A stretch of DNA of 64,000 nucleotides, from positions 1-64,000 of the forward strand of contig CAYXVE010000008.1 of assembly GCA_964468435.1 (NCBI GenBank), given 5' to 3'. The notes under the pieces were generated by a model, which made no database searches, was not told where the DNA came from, and saw only the letters and a program-made list of their open reading frames with translations. Source of the DNA: JBCCTX01 sp964468435 (GTDB lineage: Bacteria > Bacteroidota > Bacteroidia > J057). Below, piece after piece: positions 17,447 to 26,793 of the stretch (its first letter is position 1; every line of letters begins with the position of its first letter). Position numbers and translations under genes: made by a program.

Positions 17447-18772
17447 TTAACTTTTTGCAAGAGCAGTTTGGTGATCAAATGATGGATAGTATGCTATTAG
17501 GGTAATAGCACCTGCAAATAATACTATGCTTAGTACTATGAATGCATAGATAATATTCCCTCCCTGATCAGAAGCACTAAAAAAGGGTAAGGTCATCATC
17601 ATAATGAAGAAAAAACGCATCAATACATTCAATACATTAAAAAAAGAATTTACACGTCCTATGACATGATTGGGGACAATTCTCACAATGTAGGTAATAC
17701 GTAAAATACGCGTTCCGGCATTGCAGATACCGATTATGGAGGCTGCCAGCAGTGCCAGTGGCACGGAGTGTGTCAAGGCCATAATCAGATACACTGTTCC
17801 TCCAAGGAAAAGCAGAAAAATAATTTGTTTGATAGTATGGCCCCTTTTCACCCACATACTGAGTCCCAGTACCCCAACACATATTGCTCCTAAAGAATAT
17901 ATACCCTTAAACGAAGCGAGTACAAAAGCATCGGCTTGCAGGTAGTCATTGACATATACGGGCATCATAACCTGTACTAATACCAGTAGTGAGAAAAACA
18001 TTAGGTATGATGCAATACCAAATATCAGCAAGGGTCGATGTTCCCAAAGATATTCGAATCCCTGTCGAATCCTCTCCCACAATGCTCCTTTATCGACTCT
18101 TTTGGTATCAGATGGTACGTAGGGAATCTGGCTTACGAGAAGAAAACCTGCTATGTAGGTAATCCCATCCAGCAGGAATATTTTGTGTAGGCTCCAGGGA
18201 GTGATGGTAAGGCTTTCTGGCCACCAGTCGACATCGGGACTACCCCCTATGAAGATACCCGCCATCATCATACCTAAAAATGAAGTAGTTTGCCCTTGTA
18301 TTTCCAGTGCACTATTCACCTTTGCATAGTACTTGGGATCAAATAGCTCCTGTACGAAGGCGTACAGATTTGGGTAGTGAACATTATAAGTAAACACAGT
18401 GCTGCAGTACACCAGTGCTATCAGAATGAAAGGTACAGAACTATACCAAAAGCCATATCCAGATACGCTCAAAAGTATACATGCCCCGGTACCGGTAAGA
18501 GTCATCAGAATATGCTTGCGGTTGTACCGGTCAATGATCGTTCCAGCAATGATACCCCAAAACAGGGAAAGTAGCGTGATCGCCCCAACCATTGTAGCAT
18601 TGAGAAATTTACCATTTTCACCTCCCATTTCATGCACCAGATACCAGGGAATTGCCAGCATAGTTATACCTTGAGCAAATCCCGAAATAATATTTGCCAG
18701 GAAAAGTAAGATTAATGCCTTTACAGGCTTGGTCTTTTTCTGGCTGGAAAGGTCCAGTTGAGACTGATGCAT
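17447..18772 (-). CDS. MFS transporter (exporter type, MFS_3-like)
   Basis: A 441-residue inner-membrane protein with 11-12 hydrophobic segments. It opens with LFLANIISGFAQGITMLAIPWYLV and has GTIIDRYNRKHILMTLTGTGA, the loop 2-3 motif of the major facilitator superfamily; the overall pattern resembles the enterobactin-exporter/macrolide-efflux branch. The substrate is not recognisable. Its ATG overlaps the stop codon of the upstream Ig-like lipoprotein gene by one base (TAATG), so the two are translationally coupled. Confidence 0.85.
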   Translation of the reverse strand: MHQSQLDLSSQKKTKPVKALILLFLANIISGFAQGITMLAIPWYLVHEMGGENGKFLNATMVGAITLLSLFWGIIAGTIIDRYNRKHILMTLTGTGACILLSVSGYGFWYSSVPFILIALVYCSTVFTYNVHYPNLYAFVQELFDPKYYAKVNSALEIQGQTTSFLGMMMAGIFIGGSPDVDWWPESLTITPWSLHKIFLLDGITYIAGFLLVSQIPYVPSDTKRVDKGALWERIRQGFEYLWEHRPLLIFGIASYLMFFSLLVLVQVMMPVYVNDYLQADAFVLASFKGIYSLGAICVGVLGLSMWVKRGHTIKQIIFLLFLGGTVYLIMALTHSVPLALLAASIIGICNAGTRILRITYIVRIVPNHVIGRVNSFFNVLNVLMRFFFIMMMTLPFFSASDQGGNIIYAFIVLSIVLFAGAITLIAYYPSFDHQTALAKS

Positions 18773-20571
18773 TAATTTCTTCTGTTTCTGTTGGGGATGT
18801 TCCCGTCTGTTTGAATGTTATTTGCCGTGTCTGTAGAATCTGGTGTGGGCAATTGAATGGGAACATCGGTAAATACTTCCAGGGTATCTTCTTCCATAGA
18901 CCAGTTGGCACGGACCGTAGCCTGCATCGGACTAAGATATTTTTTTTCAGGTAGCCGGTAAGGGTCAAGGGATCCTGGAGTCCACACCTGATTGGAGTCT
19001 TCGTCCAGTACCACACGAATTTGATAAGTGCCAGGCTCAAGAAATTGATAATGGAATACTGAATCGTATGTGGTTCTAACGAGTTTGTCATCCTTGAAAA
19101 GTTCCAGAACATAAGATCCGGAATACTCTTCAGATGTTACTACACCAGACCACATACCATACTTTGCCGGGTCAGGCCATTGCAGTTTATATCTGAAAAC
19201 AGTATCCTCATATCCTAATGCATCACCTTCTATGTGTAGTATATAAGGCATTTTTGTGTCAGGGGTATTGGTTGGGCTAATTATGCCTTTAAAGCCATTG
19301 ATCTCAAGCGAATAGGGTATGGCATTAACATAGGGTATATTTTCGCTAATGGCTGGTAATGAAAGGATTGTATCACTACTTTGTGGTTTATAGGTCACGG
19401 TATCGGTAAGGATCATAAATGAAGTATCTGATGAGTTCAAGGGCCATGAAGTATAAAAAGACATTTGCTGAACAGCCAGATCGTAAGAAGGCTTGATCAC
19501 AAGCGGATTTTCCGGTTTCTTTTCCCGTGAGGGACGTAGTTGAAAAACAGTGTCTTCCCTGTTCCCCAGGCTATCTACAAGAGCTATTAGCTTTACATGA
19601 CTCCTGTCTCCAAGTTGGTAGCTAGCTTTTAAAATGATCGTATTATCGCTGTTGGGAATAGCTGTAGAGGTAGATACAGGTCGATTGTCTTCCTGAAGCG
19701 AGTCAGCCATGGAGATCGAAAGAGAATCGATCAGGAATCGTTCTGAGATTTCCAGTGTAAGGATAGAATCGTTATACCAAAGGTAATCGCTAAAAGTAGG
19801 AGCCTGGTTATCTGGTAAAAAAGCGTATAATTTTACGGTAGTTGTGATAGCTGTATCGCTGAAGGCTATGACAGGATCTTCTGCAATCGCAATTATCTCA
19901 GCCAATTGATTGTAAGAGGTGGACTGGTCATTATCTACCACTCCATATATCTTGTAGAGGATATCCCGGAGGTTTTGAAAGGAGAATTTGCCTGCGGCAT
20001 CGGTCTGGCTGATATAGTCTGGTTTTTTAAGGAATATATCATTATCTTCTATACTATCAGCAGGAAAAAGCATCAAGATCATCTCTTCCTGTCCTTTCCC
20101 AAGTATGGGACTCTGTACCTGGCCACTAACCTTCATACTGTCCAATTGATTTCCGGTACTGAAAGCAAAAGTATAGACACTTTCCAGGGTATTACCAGCA
20201 TAGAAATCTGCGATATCTTTAGCCGTAATAACATATGTGGTATTGGGATTCAGATCGTCATTGAATTTAATTTTCAATCTCTTCCCATTATCGCTCATAT
20301 ACAGACGGGGAGGTATTTTGGGTAGTGGTGAAATAAATATTTCCGTACCATAGGTGGGCCTTTTAATGGATTCATCGAAATATAATTTCACTTTATTCGA
20401 TTCGATATTCGTAGACTGATCAGTGGGAACTGTGCGGATAATTGTGGGTGGGATCTTATCTGCTTCTCCACCCGTAGGAGAAATCTGGTTTGCACAGGCC
20501 TCTAGCAGCCATACTAAGATAAGCCCTAATACCATCCGGCTCCCTATATCCCCTTTAGTCCATTTTATCAT
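18772..20571 (-). CDS. Lipoprotein with SbsA-type Ig-like (Big_5) domain
   Basis: A 599-residue protein with a lipoprotein signal; the lipobox is LEAC with Cys26, followed by the phylum-typical ANQISPTGGEADKIPPTI. Residues ~40-135 form a Big_5/SbsA Ig-like domain (IRTVPTDQSTNIESNKVKLYFDESI...). The rest is beta-rich, and a section near residues 475-560 resembles a carboxypeptidase-regulatory-like fold. Such proteins are widespread, uncharacterised outer-membrane lipoproteins in Bacteroidota. The next gene downstream, an MFS transporter, overlaps it by one base. Confidence 0.85.
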   Translation of the reverse strand: MIKWTKGDIGSRMVLGLILVWLLEACANQISPTGGEADKIPPTIIRTVPTDQSTNIESNKVKLYFDESIKRPTYGTEIFISPLPKIPPRLYMSDNGKRLKIKFNDDLNPNTTYVITAKDIADFYAGNTLESVYTFAFSTGNQLDSMKVSGQVQSPILGKGQEEMILMLFPADSIEDNDIFLKKPDYISQTDAAGKFSFQNLRDILYKIYGVVDNDQSTSYNQLAEIIAIAEDPVIAFSDTAITTTVKLYAFLPDNQAPTFSDYLWYNDSILTLEISERFLIDSLSISMADSLQEDNRPVSTSTAIPNSDNTIILKASYQLGDRSHVKLIALVDSLGNREDTVFQLRPSREKKPENPLVIKPSYDLAVQQMSFYTSWPLNSSDTSFMILTDTVTYKPQSSDTILSLPAISENIPYVNAIPYSLEINGFKGIISPTNTPDTKMPYILHIEGDALGYEDTVFRYKLQWPDPAKYGMWSGVVTSEEYSGSYVLELFKDDKLVRTTYDSVFHYQFLEPGTYQIRVVLDEDSNQVWTPGSLDPYRLPEKKYLSPMQATVRANWSMEEDTLEVFTDVPIQLPTPDSTDTANNIQTDGNIPNRNRRN

Positions 20572-20713
20572 TACCTGCTAGCTTTACCCAATAAATTTCT
20601 TTTGATTCGCACATAAACATAAGTATTAAATACTAACCTAAATATTGTATGAGTTTTGGAAATACAATGAAACGGAAGAGCCCCGCGCAAAGCTTTTACA
20701 CGGTTAAGCTACA

Positions 20714-20810
20714 TTATCCTATGTATTGATCAGAAGCATACAGCATATTGTATAGCACTTATGCAAGTTATCCCCCAAAAACTCATAACTTTTCCACATA
20801 CTTATCCACA
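20714..20810 (+). other. Cluster of DnaA-box-like sites, candidate origin or DnaA-regulated site
   Basis: Four same-direction sites lie in the 248-base space between two minus-strand genes: TTATCCTAT (20714-20722), TTATCCCCC (20768-20776), TTTTCCACA (20790-20798) and a perfect consensus TTATCCACA (20802-20810). The last three lie within 43 bases, in AT-rich DNA. This is the kind of arrangement seen in bacterial origins, but no dnaA or dnaN gene is present and the DNA-unwinding element cannot be shown. Confidence 0.4.
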
Positions 20811-20819
20811 TGATGGTTA

Positions 20820-23800
20820 TTATCGCAGTAATTGTACCCAACCTTTGGCTTCCTGAGGGATATTTTCGTCAGCATTCAGTTCTTCGTATTTGATAAAATA
20901 ATAGTAAACACCATCTTTGGCTGCGTTACCTCCATTTACATTGCCATCCCACAATTTGGAAATGTTTTCGGTGCTACTGTGTACTTCGTTTCCCCAGCGG
21001 TCATAGATTACAATCTCATTCAGCACTACATCCCGGAAAAATACAGGTGTGAAGAAGTCATTAACACCATCTCCATTGGGTGTGAAAACATTTGACATGC
21101 TTAATCCTGGGCAGAACTCTACACATTTTGTAGGGGAGAAATCGCTTACATTACCTGCGGTATCTGAAGTAGTAATGGAATAACATCCTGCAAGGGAAGC
21201 TCCTTCCTCAAAGGTGAATACAAAAGTAGTGTCCATTCCAAATTCGCCGTAAGTGAAACGAGCCACTTCCCTGTATGGAACACCTTCCCGCTCTGCAAAA
21301 TATAATGTAATCTCCTCGCCATCATTCTCGCAGACCTCCATATTTTTAGTAATGGTAATGATATGTGTAGCATTATCACAGTCTCCCTGAGCTGCATACT
21401 GTGGGAAGCATGGCGGGGTATTATCTTCTGCAGTACTGCAGGATATCTGTGAGTCGTTGATCAATACCTGTTTGATTCGGGGGATTGTGGGATCGTAGGT
21501 GCCAGTGGAACGCACGAAGTAACAAAAGTTGGTTTCCCGGTCCAATCCCTGATCCTGGAATGTATGTGTACCACTGCTCGTACCGTCTACGACTGCAATA
21601 GGTTCAAAATCCCCGTTGCCGCTGGCCCTGAATACCTCGTAACTACTATTGGACCAAGGTACATCTTCGGTCCAGGAAAGATTGATGTTTCCATTATCTC
21701 CCAACGTAGTGAGGAAAATGCTGGATGAGCGTTGCTTGGTCGTATCCCCCATGGGTACGCGAGTATCATTACTGTCAAATACCTCGATCCGGTAATTATA
21801 CCCAGTGGAATCTGTATTTAATCCGGTATCGGTAAAAACCGTGTCATTGTATCCAAGTGTTGCTATTTCTCCTGCAGGGTATTCATTCTCGATCCCGCGA
21901 AATACTTTATAAGTATATGGAGGTGGATAAAAATCATCTATCTGTCTGGGTTGAGACCAACTCAGAAATATCTCACCATCTTCTGGATCCGTAACTGAAA
22001 CACTATCATTGGTCGCATACAATGTATCGAGTTGTATATTAATACATACTTCGTTACTAGAACAGGATTCCAACTGAGCATCAATGCTCGAATTGAACTC
22101 ATCCCGGAAGACTGAGGTTACCAGATAACAGAAAGATTCACTTTGTATATCATTTACCTGATTTAGGGAGTCTACAAACATTGTAGCATCCCAACCTTCA
22201 TTAAAACCGATCAATTCGTAGCCAGCATCAGCTGGACTCATATCGCAGCATATGGTATCCTGCATGAATCCAGGTTCTCCTATTTTGCGATATACATTGT
22301 ATCCTAGCGCATTGTCACACTCAGATGGTAGCCATTGGAGAGTAATTTGGCGCGATTCTTTGGTCGCACTGAGTTCAGATGGGGGAGGGGGTATGACTGT
22401 AATTGCGACGAGATGGTTTGCGCTCAACAGGGTAATTCCTGGCTCTTCAATATAGCTGATGTTATCACTGGCAAAAAAGTCAACCTGATAAAATTGCTTT
22501 CTGATGTTGTCACATATTGTATTCCATTCAAATGTACCAAAGACAGTATCAATTAAAGCTACAGAATCGGGAAAACGCAAGAGAGTGTTTTCTGTGCTTA
22601 CAGGAAGTCCGTTGTAAGGAAAACGCAGTCCACTTTCTTCATCTTTAATTTCTCCAGTAATGGTAGGGAGATTATTGGTTGAAAAAGGACCATTATTACC
22701 CAAACCGGCATTATTAAGCCTGAAATAGATACTATCAACTGGATCAGGATCAAAGGCCAGAAAATCAAAGGAAATAGATTTTCCTGCAGTTACACAAGTA
22801 TCTGTGAGGGCCTGTATCACGGGAGGGTTATTGTCGCAGTCCCGTACGAATATCACCATATCCCTGAGTACCTGCCCCAACTTGATACCGTTTCTGTATT
22901 CTTCTACAATATAGGCAATGTTGTAAGCACCAGGCTCACCTGGTACACGCCAGGTCATAAGACCCGTGACGGGATCTTGAACCAGTGGGCCATTTTCATC
23001 AAACGAATCATCATCATCTGGAAAACGGTACCCTGTAGCCATCTGAGGAGAAATACCTTTGGAAGGATCATACTGCATAGAGGCTACAATTTTGTATGCA
23101 AGAGAATCTCCGTCGGGATCAAATCCTCCAGGGTTGTGAGACCAAAGTTTGCCGATACAAGCTTCATCGAGTGGAGTATTAAGAAGGATGGGTGTATTGT
23201 TGGTTCCCAGGATGGGATTTGGAATATCTACGATGGTGGTAACATAAAAAGCCTGTTCGCCAGGCTTACTGATGTTTCTGATGTCCTCACGGCGTGCTAC
23301 ATCAAAGTATCTGAGTTCGAATTTTGCGTTTGCCGGAAAGGTGTAAACTACTGTATAAATATTCATCTTCACAGTCTTGTATACTTCCTCACCTCTGCGT
23401 GGATTTTGAATTTCGCAATCACTGGGTGGATTCCTGTCCAGGTCTCCATTGGCTCTTGGGATAAGATTGAGCACATCGCGAAGCACAGGATTATTACTGA
23501 CGCTCCAGATTTCGATATCTGCTGAACAACGATCTACACCTGCTGGAGCTGGATCTGTATAGGTAGTCAACGTAATCCTGTAGGTAGTACCTTCTATCAA
23601 CTCTGCAACAATCTGTCCTGCGAGATTNNNNNNNNNNNNNNNNNNNNNNNNNNNNNNNNNNNNNNNNNNNNNNNNNNNNNNNNNNNNNNNNNNNNNNNNN
23701 NNNNNNNNNNNNNNNNNNNNNNNNNNNTAATCCTGTAGGTAGTACCTTCTATCAACTCTGCAACAATCTGTCCTGCGAGATTGTGTGTTGCATACACCTT

Positions 23801-23881
23801 CCCTGTCAACAACAGCATTATACACATACAAGCCAAAACAACAAGTCCCCTTTTTCTTATAAAGATCTTTTCCGCCATCAT
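20820..23881 (-). CDS. Gliding-motility/T9SS type B secreted protein with fibronectin-like domains (interrupted by assembly gap)
   Basis: Closing the gap at 23628-23727 by merging its two identical 55-base flanks leaves 2907 bases, an unbroken frame of 968 residues from the ATG at 23881. Residues 1-32 are a signal peptide (hydrophobic LVVLACMCIMLLLTGKVYA). The mature start HNLAGQIVAELI and the following ~350 residues match a common Bacteroidota surface-protein N-terminus; fibronectin-type regions follow (PSELSATKESRQITLQWLPS). The end, VFTPNGDGVNDFFTPV then IYDRWGNEVH and DGVYYYFIKY, is the CHU_C/type B sorting domain, used for T9SS export and cell-surface attachment, sometimes of SprB-like adhesins. 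The raw sequence also gives a false N-terminus in another frame on the far side of the gap. Confidence 0.85.
23573..23782. repeat. Identical 55-base flanks around a 100-N gap
   Basis: Bases 23573-23627 are repeated exactly at 23728-23782, with N from 23628 to 23727 between them. Two contig ends sharing exactly a k-mer-length overlap is a scaffolding artefact, not a biological duplication; merging restores the reading frame. Confidence 0.9.
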
Positions 23882-24198
23882 TATTTCTATAATCAGAATA
23901 TAATATGAAACTTACCAGAATTAATCTACACCATCAGTCAATTAAAGTAACTAATTATTTAAAATGATTAACTCTACCATACAAACTAAGTTATCATTTT
24001 GCGCAATTTAAACGATAAACAATGTGTAATAACCTAATTTACGTGTAGCTTTTTTTTTCGTTTGTAAACAGTCAGATGATATTTTTAGGAACTAATCGCT
24101 AAATAAAGAATAAAAACCTTTTTAAATATTGCAATTCCCAGTAAAAAATCCGTATTTGCACCACCATTTTAGCTATCATCGTTTTAGTCAGCCTAAAT
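23882..24198. other. Leader and promoter region between a T9SS protein gene and rplM
   Basis: This AT-rich divergent space must hold the promoter of the ribosomal-protein genes. A partial -7-like CGTATTTGC lies near 24150, but no perfect TAnnTTTG box is seen. Just before the rplM ATG, TTTAG and CTAAA can pair around about 24 bases. Autoregulatory L13 leaders are known in Bacteroidia; I cannot confirm the structure by eye. Confidence 0.35.
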
Positions 24199-24648
24199 AT
24201 GGATACACAAAGTTACAAAACGGTATCTGCCAACAAGAATACTGTTGAGAAAAATTGGTTATTAGTGGATGTAGAAGACATGCCAGTGGGTAGAGCTGCA
24301 TCTGGAATTGCACGTCTACTAAGAGGTAAGCATAAAACTTACTTTACCCCTCATGTCGATTGTGGCGATAACGTCATTGTCATCAATGCAGAGAAGATAC
24401 GCTTTACTGGTAAAAAGTGGTATCAAAAAGAATATCTGCACCATACGGGTTATCCCGGCGGCCAGCGTTCTATATTTGCGAGACAATTGCTAGATAAGCA
24501 TCCTGAAAGAATTCTCGAATTTGCTGTAAGACGTATGCTACCCAAGAACAAACTCGGTAGACAGATCATCGGGAATCTCAGAATTTACACAGGAAATGAA
24601 CATCCCCACGAAGCTCAACAACCGGAACCTTACGAATTGAAAAAATAA
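24199..24648 (+). CDS. rplM: 50S ribosomal protein L13
   Basis: A 149-residue large-subunit protein that binds 23S rRNA early in assembly. WLLVDVEDMPVGRAASGIAR, the GDNVIVINAEKI segment and MLPKNKLGRQ are the conserved L13 blocks. Length is normal. It is followed by rpsI after 21 bases, the near-universal pairing. Confidence 0.98.
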   Translation: MDTQSYKTVSANKNTVEKNWLLVDVEDMPVGRAASGIARLLRGKHKTYFTPHVDCGDNVIVINAEKIRFTGKKWYQKEYLHHTGYPGGQRSIFARQLLDKHPERILEFAVRRMLPKNKLGRQIIGNLRIYTGNEHPHEAQQPEPYELKK

Positions 24649-24669
24649 ATTGCTAACCATTGACATATT

Positions 24670-25059
24670 ATGAATAAAGTTGTTGCTGTTGGTAGAAGAA
24701 AACGTGCTATAGCAAGAGTGTTTTTAGCTCCAGGTACAGGATCTTTTGTCATAAATAGTCGAAACTTTGAAGAATATTTTCCTTCTGAGTTACTTAAAAT
24801 GAAAGTCCGTGAGCCATTTAATGTAATTGAGACTGGACAGGGACAGTATGATGTGATCGTGAGAGTAAATGGAGGAGGAATCAACGGTCAGGCTGAAGCT
24901 GTACGTTTGGCTATTTCCAGAGCGCTTATTCAAACCAATGAAGAGTTTAAGCCACCATTGAAGAAAGAAGGGTTTACTACCCGTGATTCGCGTAAGGTGG
25001 AACGTAAAAAATATGGTAAAAAGAAAGCAAGAAAGAGTTCACAATTCTCAAAACGCTAA
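24670..25059 (+). CDS. rpsI: 30S ribosomal protein S9
   Basis: A 129-residue small-subunit protein whose basic tail reaches the P-site tRNA. The start VVAVGRRKRAIARVFL, the VNGGGINGQAEAVRLAISRAL block and the end GKKKARKSSQFSKR are all typical; the final KR is the conserved tRNA-contacting end. It lies between rplM and rpsB. Confidence 0.98.
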   Translation: MNKVVAVGRRKRAIARVFLAPGTGSFVINSRNFEEYFPSELLKMKVREPFNVIETGQGQYDVIVRVNGGGINGQAEAVRLAISRALIQTNEEFKPPLKKEGFTTRDSRKVERKKYGKKKARKSSQFSKR

Positions 25060-25079
25060 AGAAGGCATATTTACAATAT

Positions 25080-25841
25080 ATGGAGGTTACTTATCAAAAT
25101 TTACTGGATGCTGGAGTACATTTCGGACACCTCAAGAAGAAATGGAATCCACAGATGGCGCCTTACATTTTTATGGAGCGAAATGGCATCCATATTATCG
25201 ACTTGTACAAGACCAAGCGAATGTTGGATGACGCCTGTCATGCCACACGTCAGTTGTCTGTTTCGGGTAGAAAAATACTCTTTGTAGCAACCAAGAAGCA
25301 GGCAAAGGAGATCGTTGAGCGTGAGGCAAAGCGTGTGAATATGCCATATGTGACAGAGAGATGGTTAGGTGGCATGCTCACAAACTTCTCTACGGTGAGA
25401 AAGAGTATTAAGCAGATGAACAAAATCGAAAAAATGGAGACTGATGGCACCTTTGATCGAATCAACAAAAAAGAGCGCTTGATGTTTACTCGTGAGAAAG
25501 CCAAACTAGAAAAAGTACTTGGTGGCATAGCTGAACTTAATCGTCTCCCATCTGCACTTTTTGTAGTGGATATTATGAAAGAGCATATTGCTATCTCAGA
25601 AGCACGCAAGCTTAATATCCCAACCATTGCCATGGTAGATACCAACAGTAACCCCAATCTGGTAGATTTTCCTGTTGCTGCTAATGATGATGCAGCAAAA
25701 TCTATCGAACTCGTCATGGCTGCAATTGCTGACTCAATCGCTGAAGGACTTGAGGAGAGAAACAAGAAGCGTGAGGAAGAAAAAATTCGCAAGGAAGCTG
25801 AGAGACAACAAAAGGAGGAGGAAGCAGAAAAAGCTTCCTGA
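25080..25841 (+). CDS. rpsB: 30S ribosomal protein S2
   Basis: A 253-residue small-subunit protein. GVHFGHLKKKWNPQMAPYIF, then VATKKQAKEIVEREAKR, TERWLGGMLTNFSTVRKS and AMVDTNSNPNLVDFPVAANDDA are the conserved S2 blocks; the C-terminus is a charged Glu/Lys/Arg helix. It follows rpsI after 20 bases. In most bacteria, including Bacteroidota, tsf (elongation factor Ts) follows rpsB; here a secreted protein gene follows after a probable terminator. Confidence 0.98.
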   Translation: MEVTYQNLLDAGVHFGHLKKKWNPQMAPYIFMERNGIHIIDLYKTKRMLDDACHATRQLSVSGRKILFVATKKQAKEIVEREAKRVNMPYVTERWLGGMLTNFSTVRKSIKQMNKIEKMETDGTFDRINKKERLMFTREKAKLEKVLGGIAELNRLPSALFVVDIMKEHIAISEARKLNIPTIAMVDTNSNPNLVDFPVAANDDAAKSIELVMAAIADSIAEGLEERNKKREEEKIRKEAERQQKEEEAEKAS

Positions 25842-25863
25842 TTTATCCGTTCCAAAATATAGA

Positions 25864-25902
25864 AAGAGAGAAGGCCCATACCAGAAGATTTCTCTTTTTT
25901 TT
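25864..25902 (+). terminator. Probable terminator after rpsB
   Basis: AGAGAGAA (25865-25872) pairs with TTCTCTTT (25890-25897) with one G-T wobble around a 17-base loop, and an 8-base T run (25895-25902) follows. The stem is AT-rich, so it is weaker than the other terminators in the window. Confidence 0.5.
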
Positions 25903-25951
25903 CTATATATGCAGCATCTACAAAATAGACAACGTCTTTCCTAAAAAGGAG

Positions 25952-26749
25952 ATGCACAAAAAATATACGCTTTTCGGGATCTTTCTTTTGATGTCTTTGA
26001 CGCTGTCAGCTCAACAAGCTGTAAAGGTTGATAAGGCATATGTAGATGTAGTCTATTTGAAAAACGGTAATATCATCCGTGGAGAAATTCTGGAACACAT
26101 CCAAGATCAATACGTGTCCATCCAAACCCCAGATCAGAACATCTGGAGATTTGCGTATAATGAGCTTACTCACATTACACTAGAACCAGTCTCCCATATC
26201 AAGCCTATAAAATTTATACAACAGCCTGAAAAAGGTTTTAATGGCAAAATTAGCTTAAGTACATTAGTTGCAAATGGTAAGCCGGAGTATGAGCGTTCAG
26301 TGATTCCTGCTCTATTTATCGTACAGAGCTATAGATTTTATCCTTTGCTAAATACTGGAATCGGGACAGGATTGAAAGTACTGGATCGCGGAATGATGCT
26401 TCCGGTTTTTGTTGAAATCAACGGGGATATCACCACTGGAAGGACTATAAATCCTTACTTATATGCACAAGGAGGCTATGGATTTGCAATTCATAAAGGT
26501 CAACAGAGGCAGATCTGGGAGAATGGAGAATGGATAGATGAGACGGGTGAAGTAAAAGGAGGTATATATGCAGGACTGGGAGCGGGTATCCGTTTACTTA
26601 CCAAAAATGATATGAGTTGGTTATTTACTCTGGGATACACTTATCAGGCTTATGAAGAAACATATGGGGGGAGCCGCTTCGAAGGAGAGCGAATTCACGA
26701 AAAACTAGGGTTTCAGCGCATCACGGTTTCTTTTGGGATAAGCTGGTAG
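25952..26749 (+). CDS. Secreted protein, likely outer-membrane beta-barrel, unknown function
   Basis: A 265-residue protein with a signal peptide (MHKKYTLFGIFLLMSLTLSA, cleaved before QQAVK). Residues ~30-70 (VVYLKNGNIIRGEILEHIQDQYVSIQT) are a small beta unit seen in many Bacteroidota exported proteins; the rest alternates hydrophobic and polar residues, with glycine-rich turns and a final aromatic-type strand (ITVSFGISW), as in small outer-membrane barrels. No family name can be given. It is the last gene before the hemA-facing terminator. Confidence 0.75.
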   Translation: MHKKYTLFGIFLLMSLTLSAQQAVKVDKAYVDVVYLKNGNIIRGEILEHIQDQYVSIQTPDQNIWRFAYNELTHITLEPVSHIKPIKFIQQPEKGFNGKISLSTLVANGKPEYERSVIPALFIVQSYRFYPLLNTGIGTGLKVLDRGMMLPVFVEINGDITTGRTINPYLYAQGGYGFAIHKGQQRQIWENGEWIDETGEVKGGIYAGLGAGIRLLTKNDMSWLFTLGYTYQAYEETYGGSRFEGERIHEKLGFQRITVSFGISW

Positions 26750-26751
26750 AC

Positions 26752-26793
26752 TGAGGAAGCTGGTTTTGTGCGACTTCCTCATTGATTTTTTTT
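26752..26793 (+). terminator. Terminator between convergent genes
   Basis: TGAGGAAG (26752-26759) and CTTCCTCA (26774-26781) form a perfect 8-bp stem with a 14-base loop, followed after TTGA by an 8-base T run. The 3' arm overlaps the hemA stop codon at 26779-26781. It serves the rightward secreted-protein gene. Confidence 0.8.

Noticed and set aside
23573..23782. Direct repeat as a biological duplication
   Set aside because: Exactly 55 identical bases next to exactly 100 N is best explained by unresolved overlap of two contigs.
20820..23831. A start at 23831 for the T9SS type B protein
   Set aside because: The first ~34 residues come from another frame on the far side of the N gap; merging the duplicated flanks shows the real start at 23881.
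25250..25957. 235-codon frame opposite rpsB
   Set aside because: It is a Ser-rich mirror of the Lys/Glu-rich S2 coding strand, a well-known artefact.
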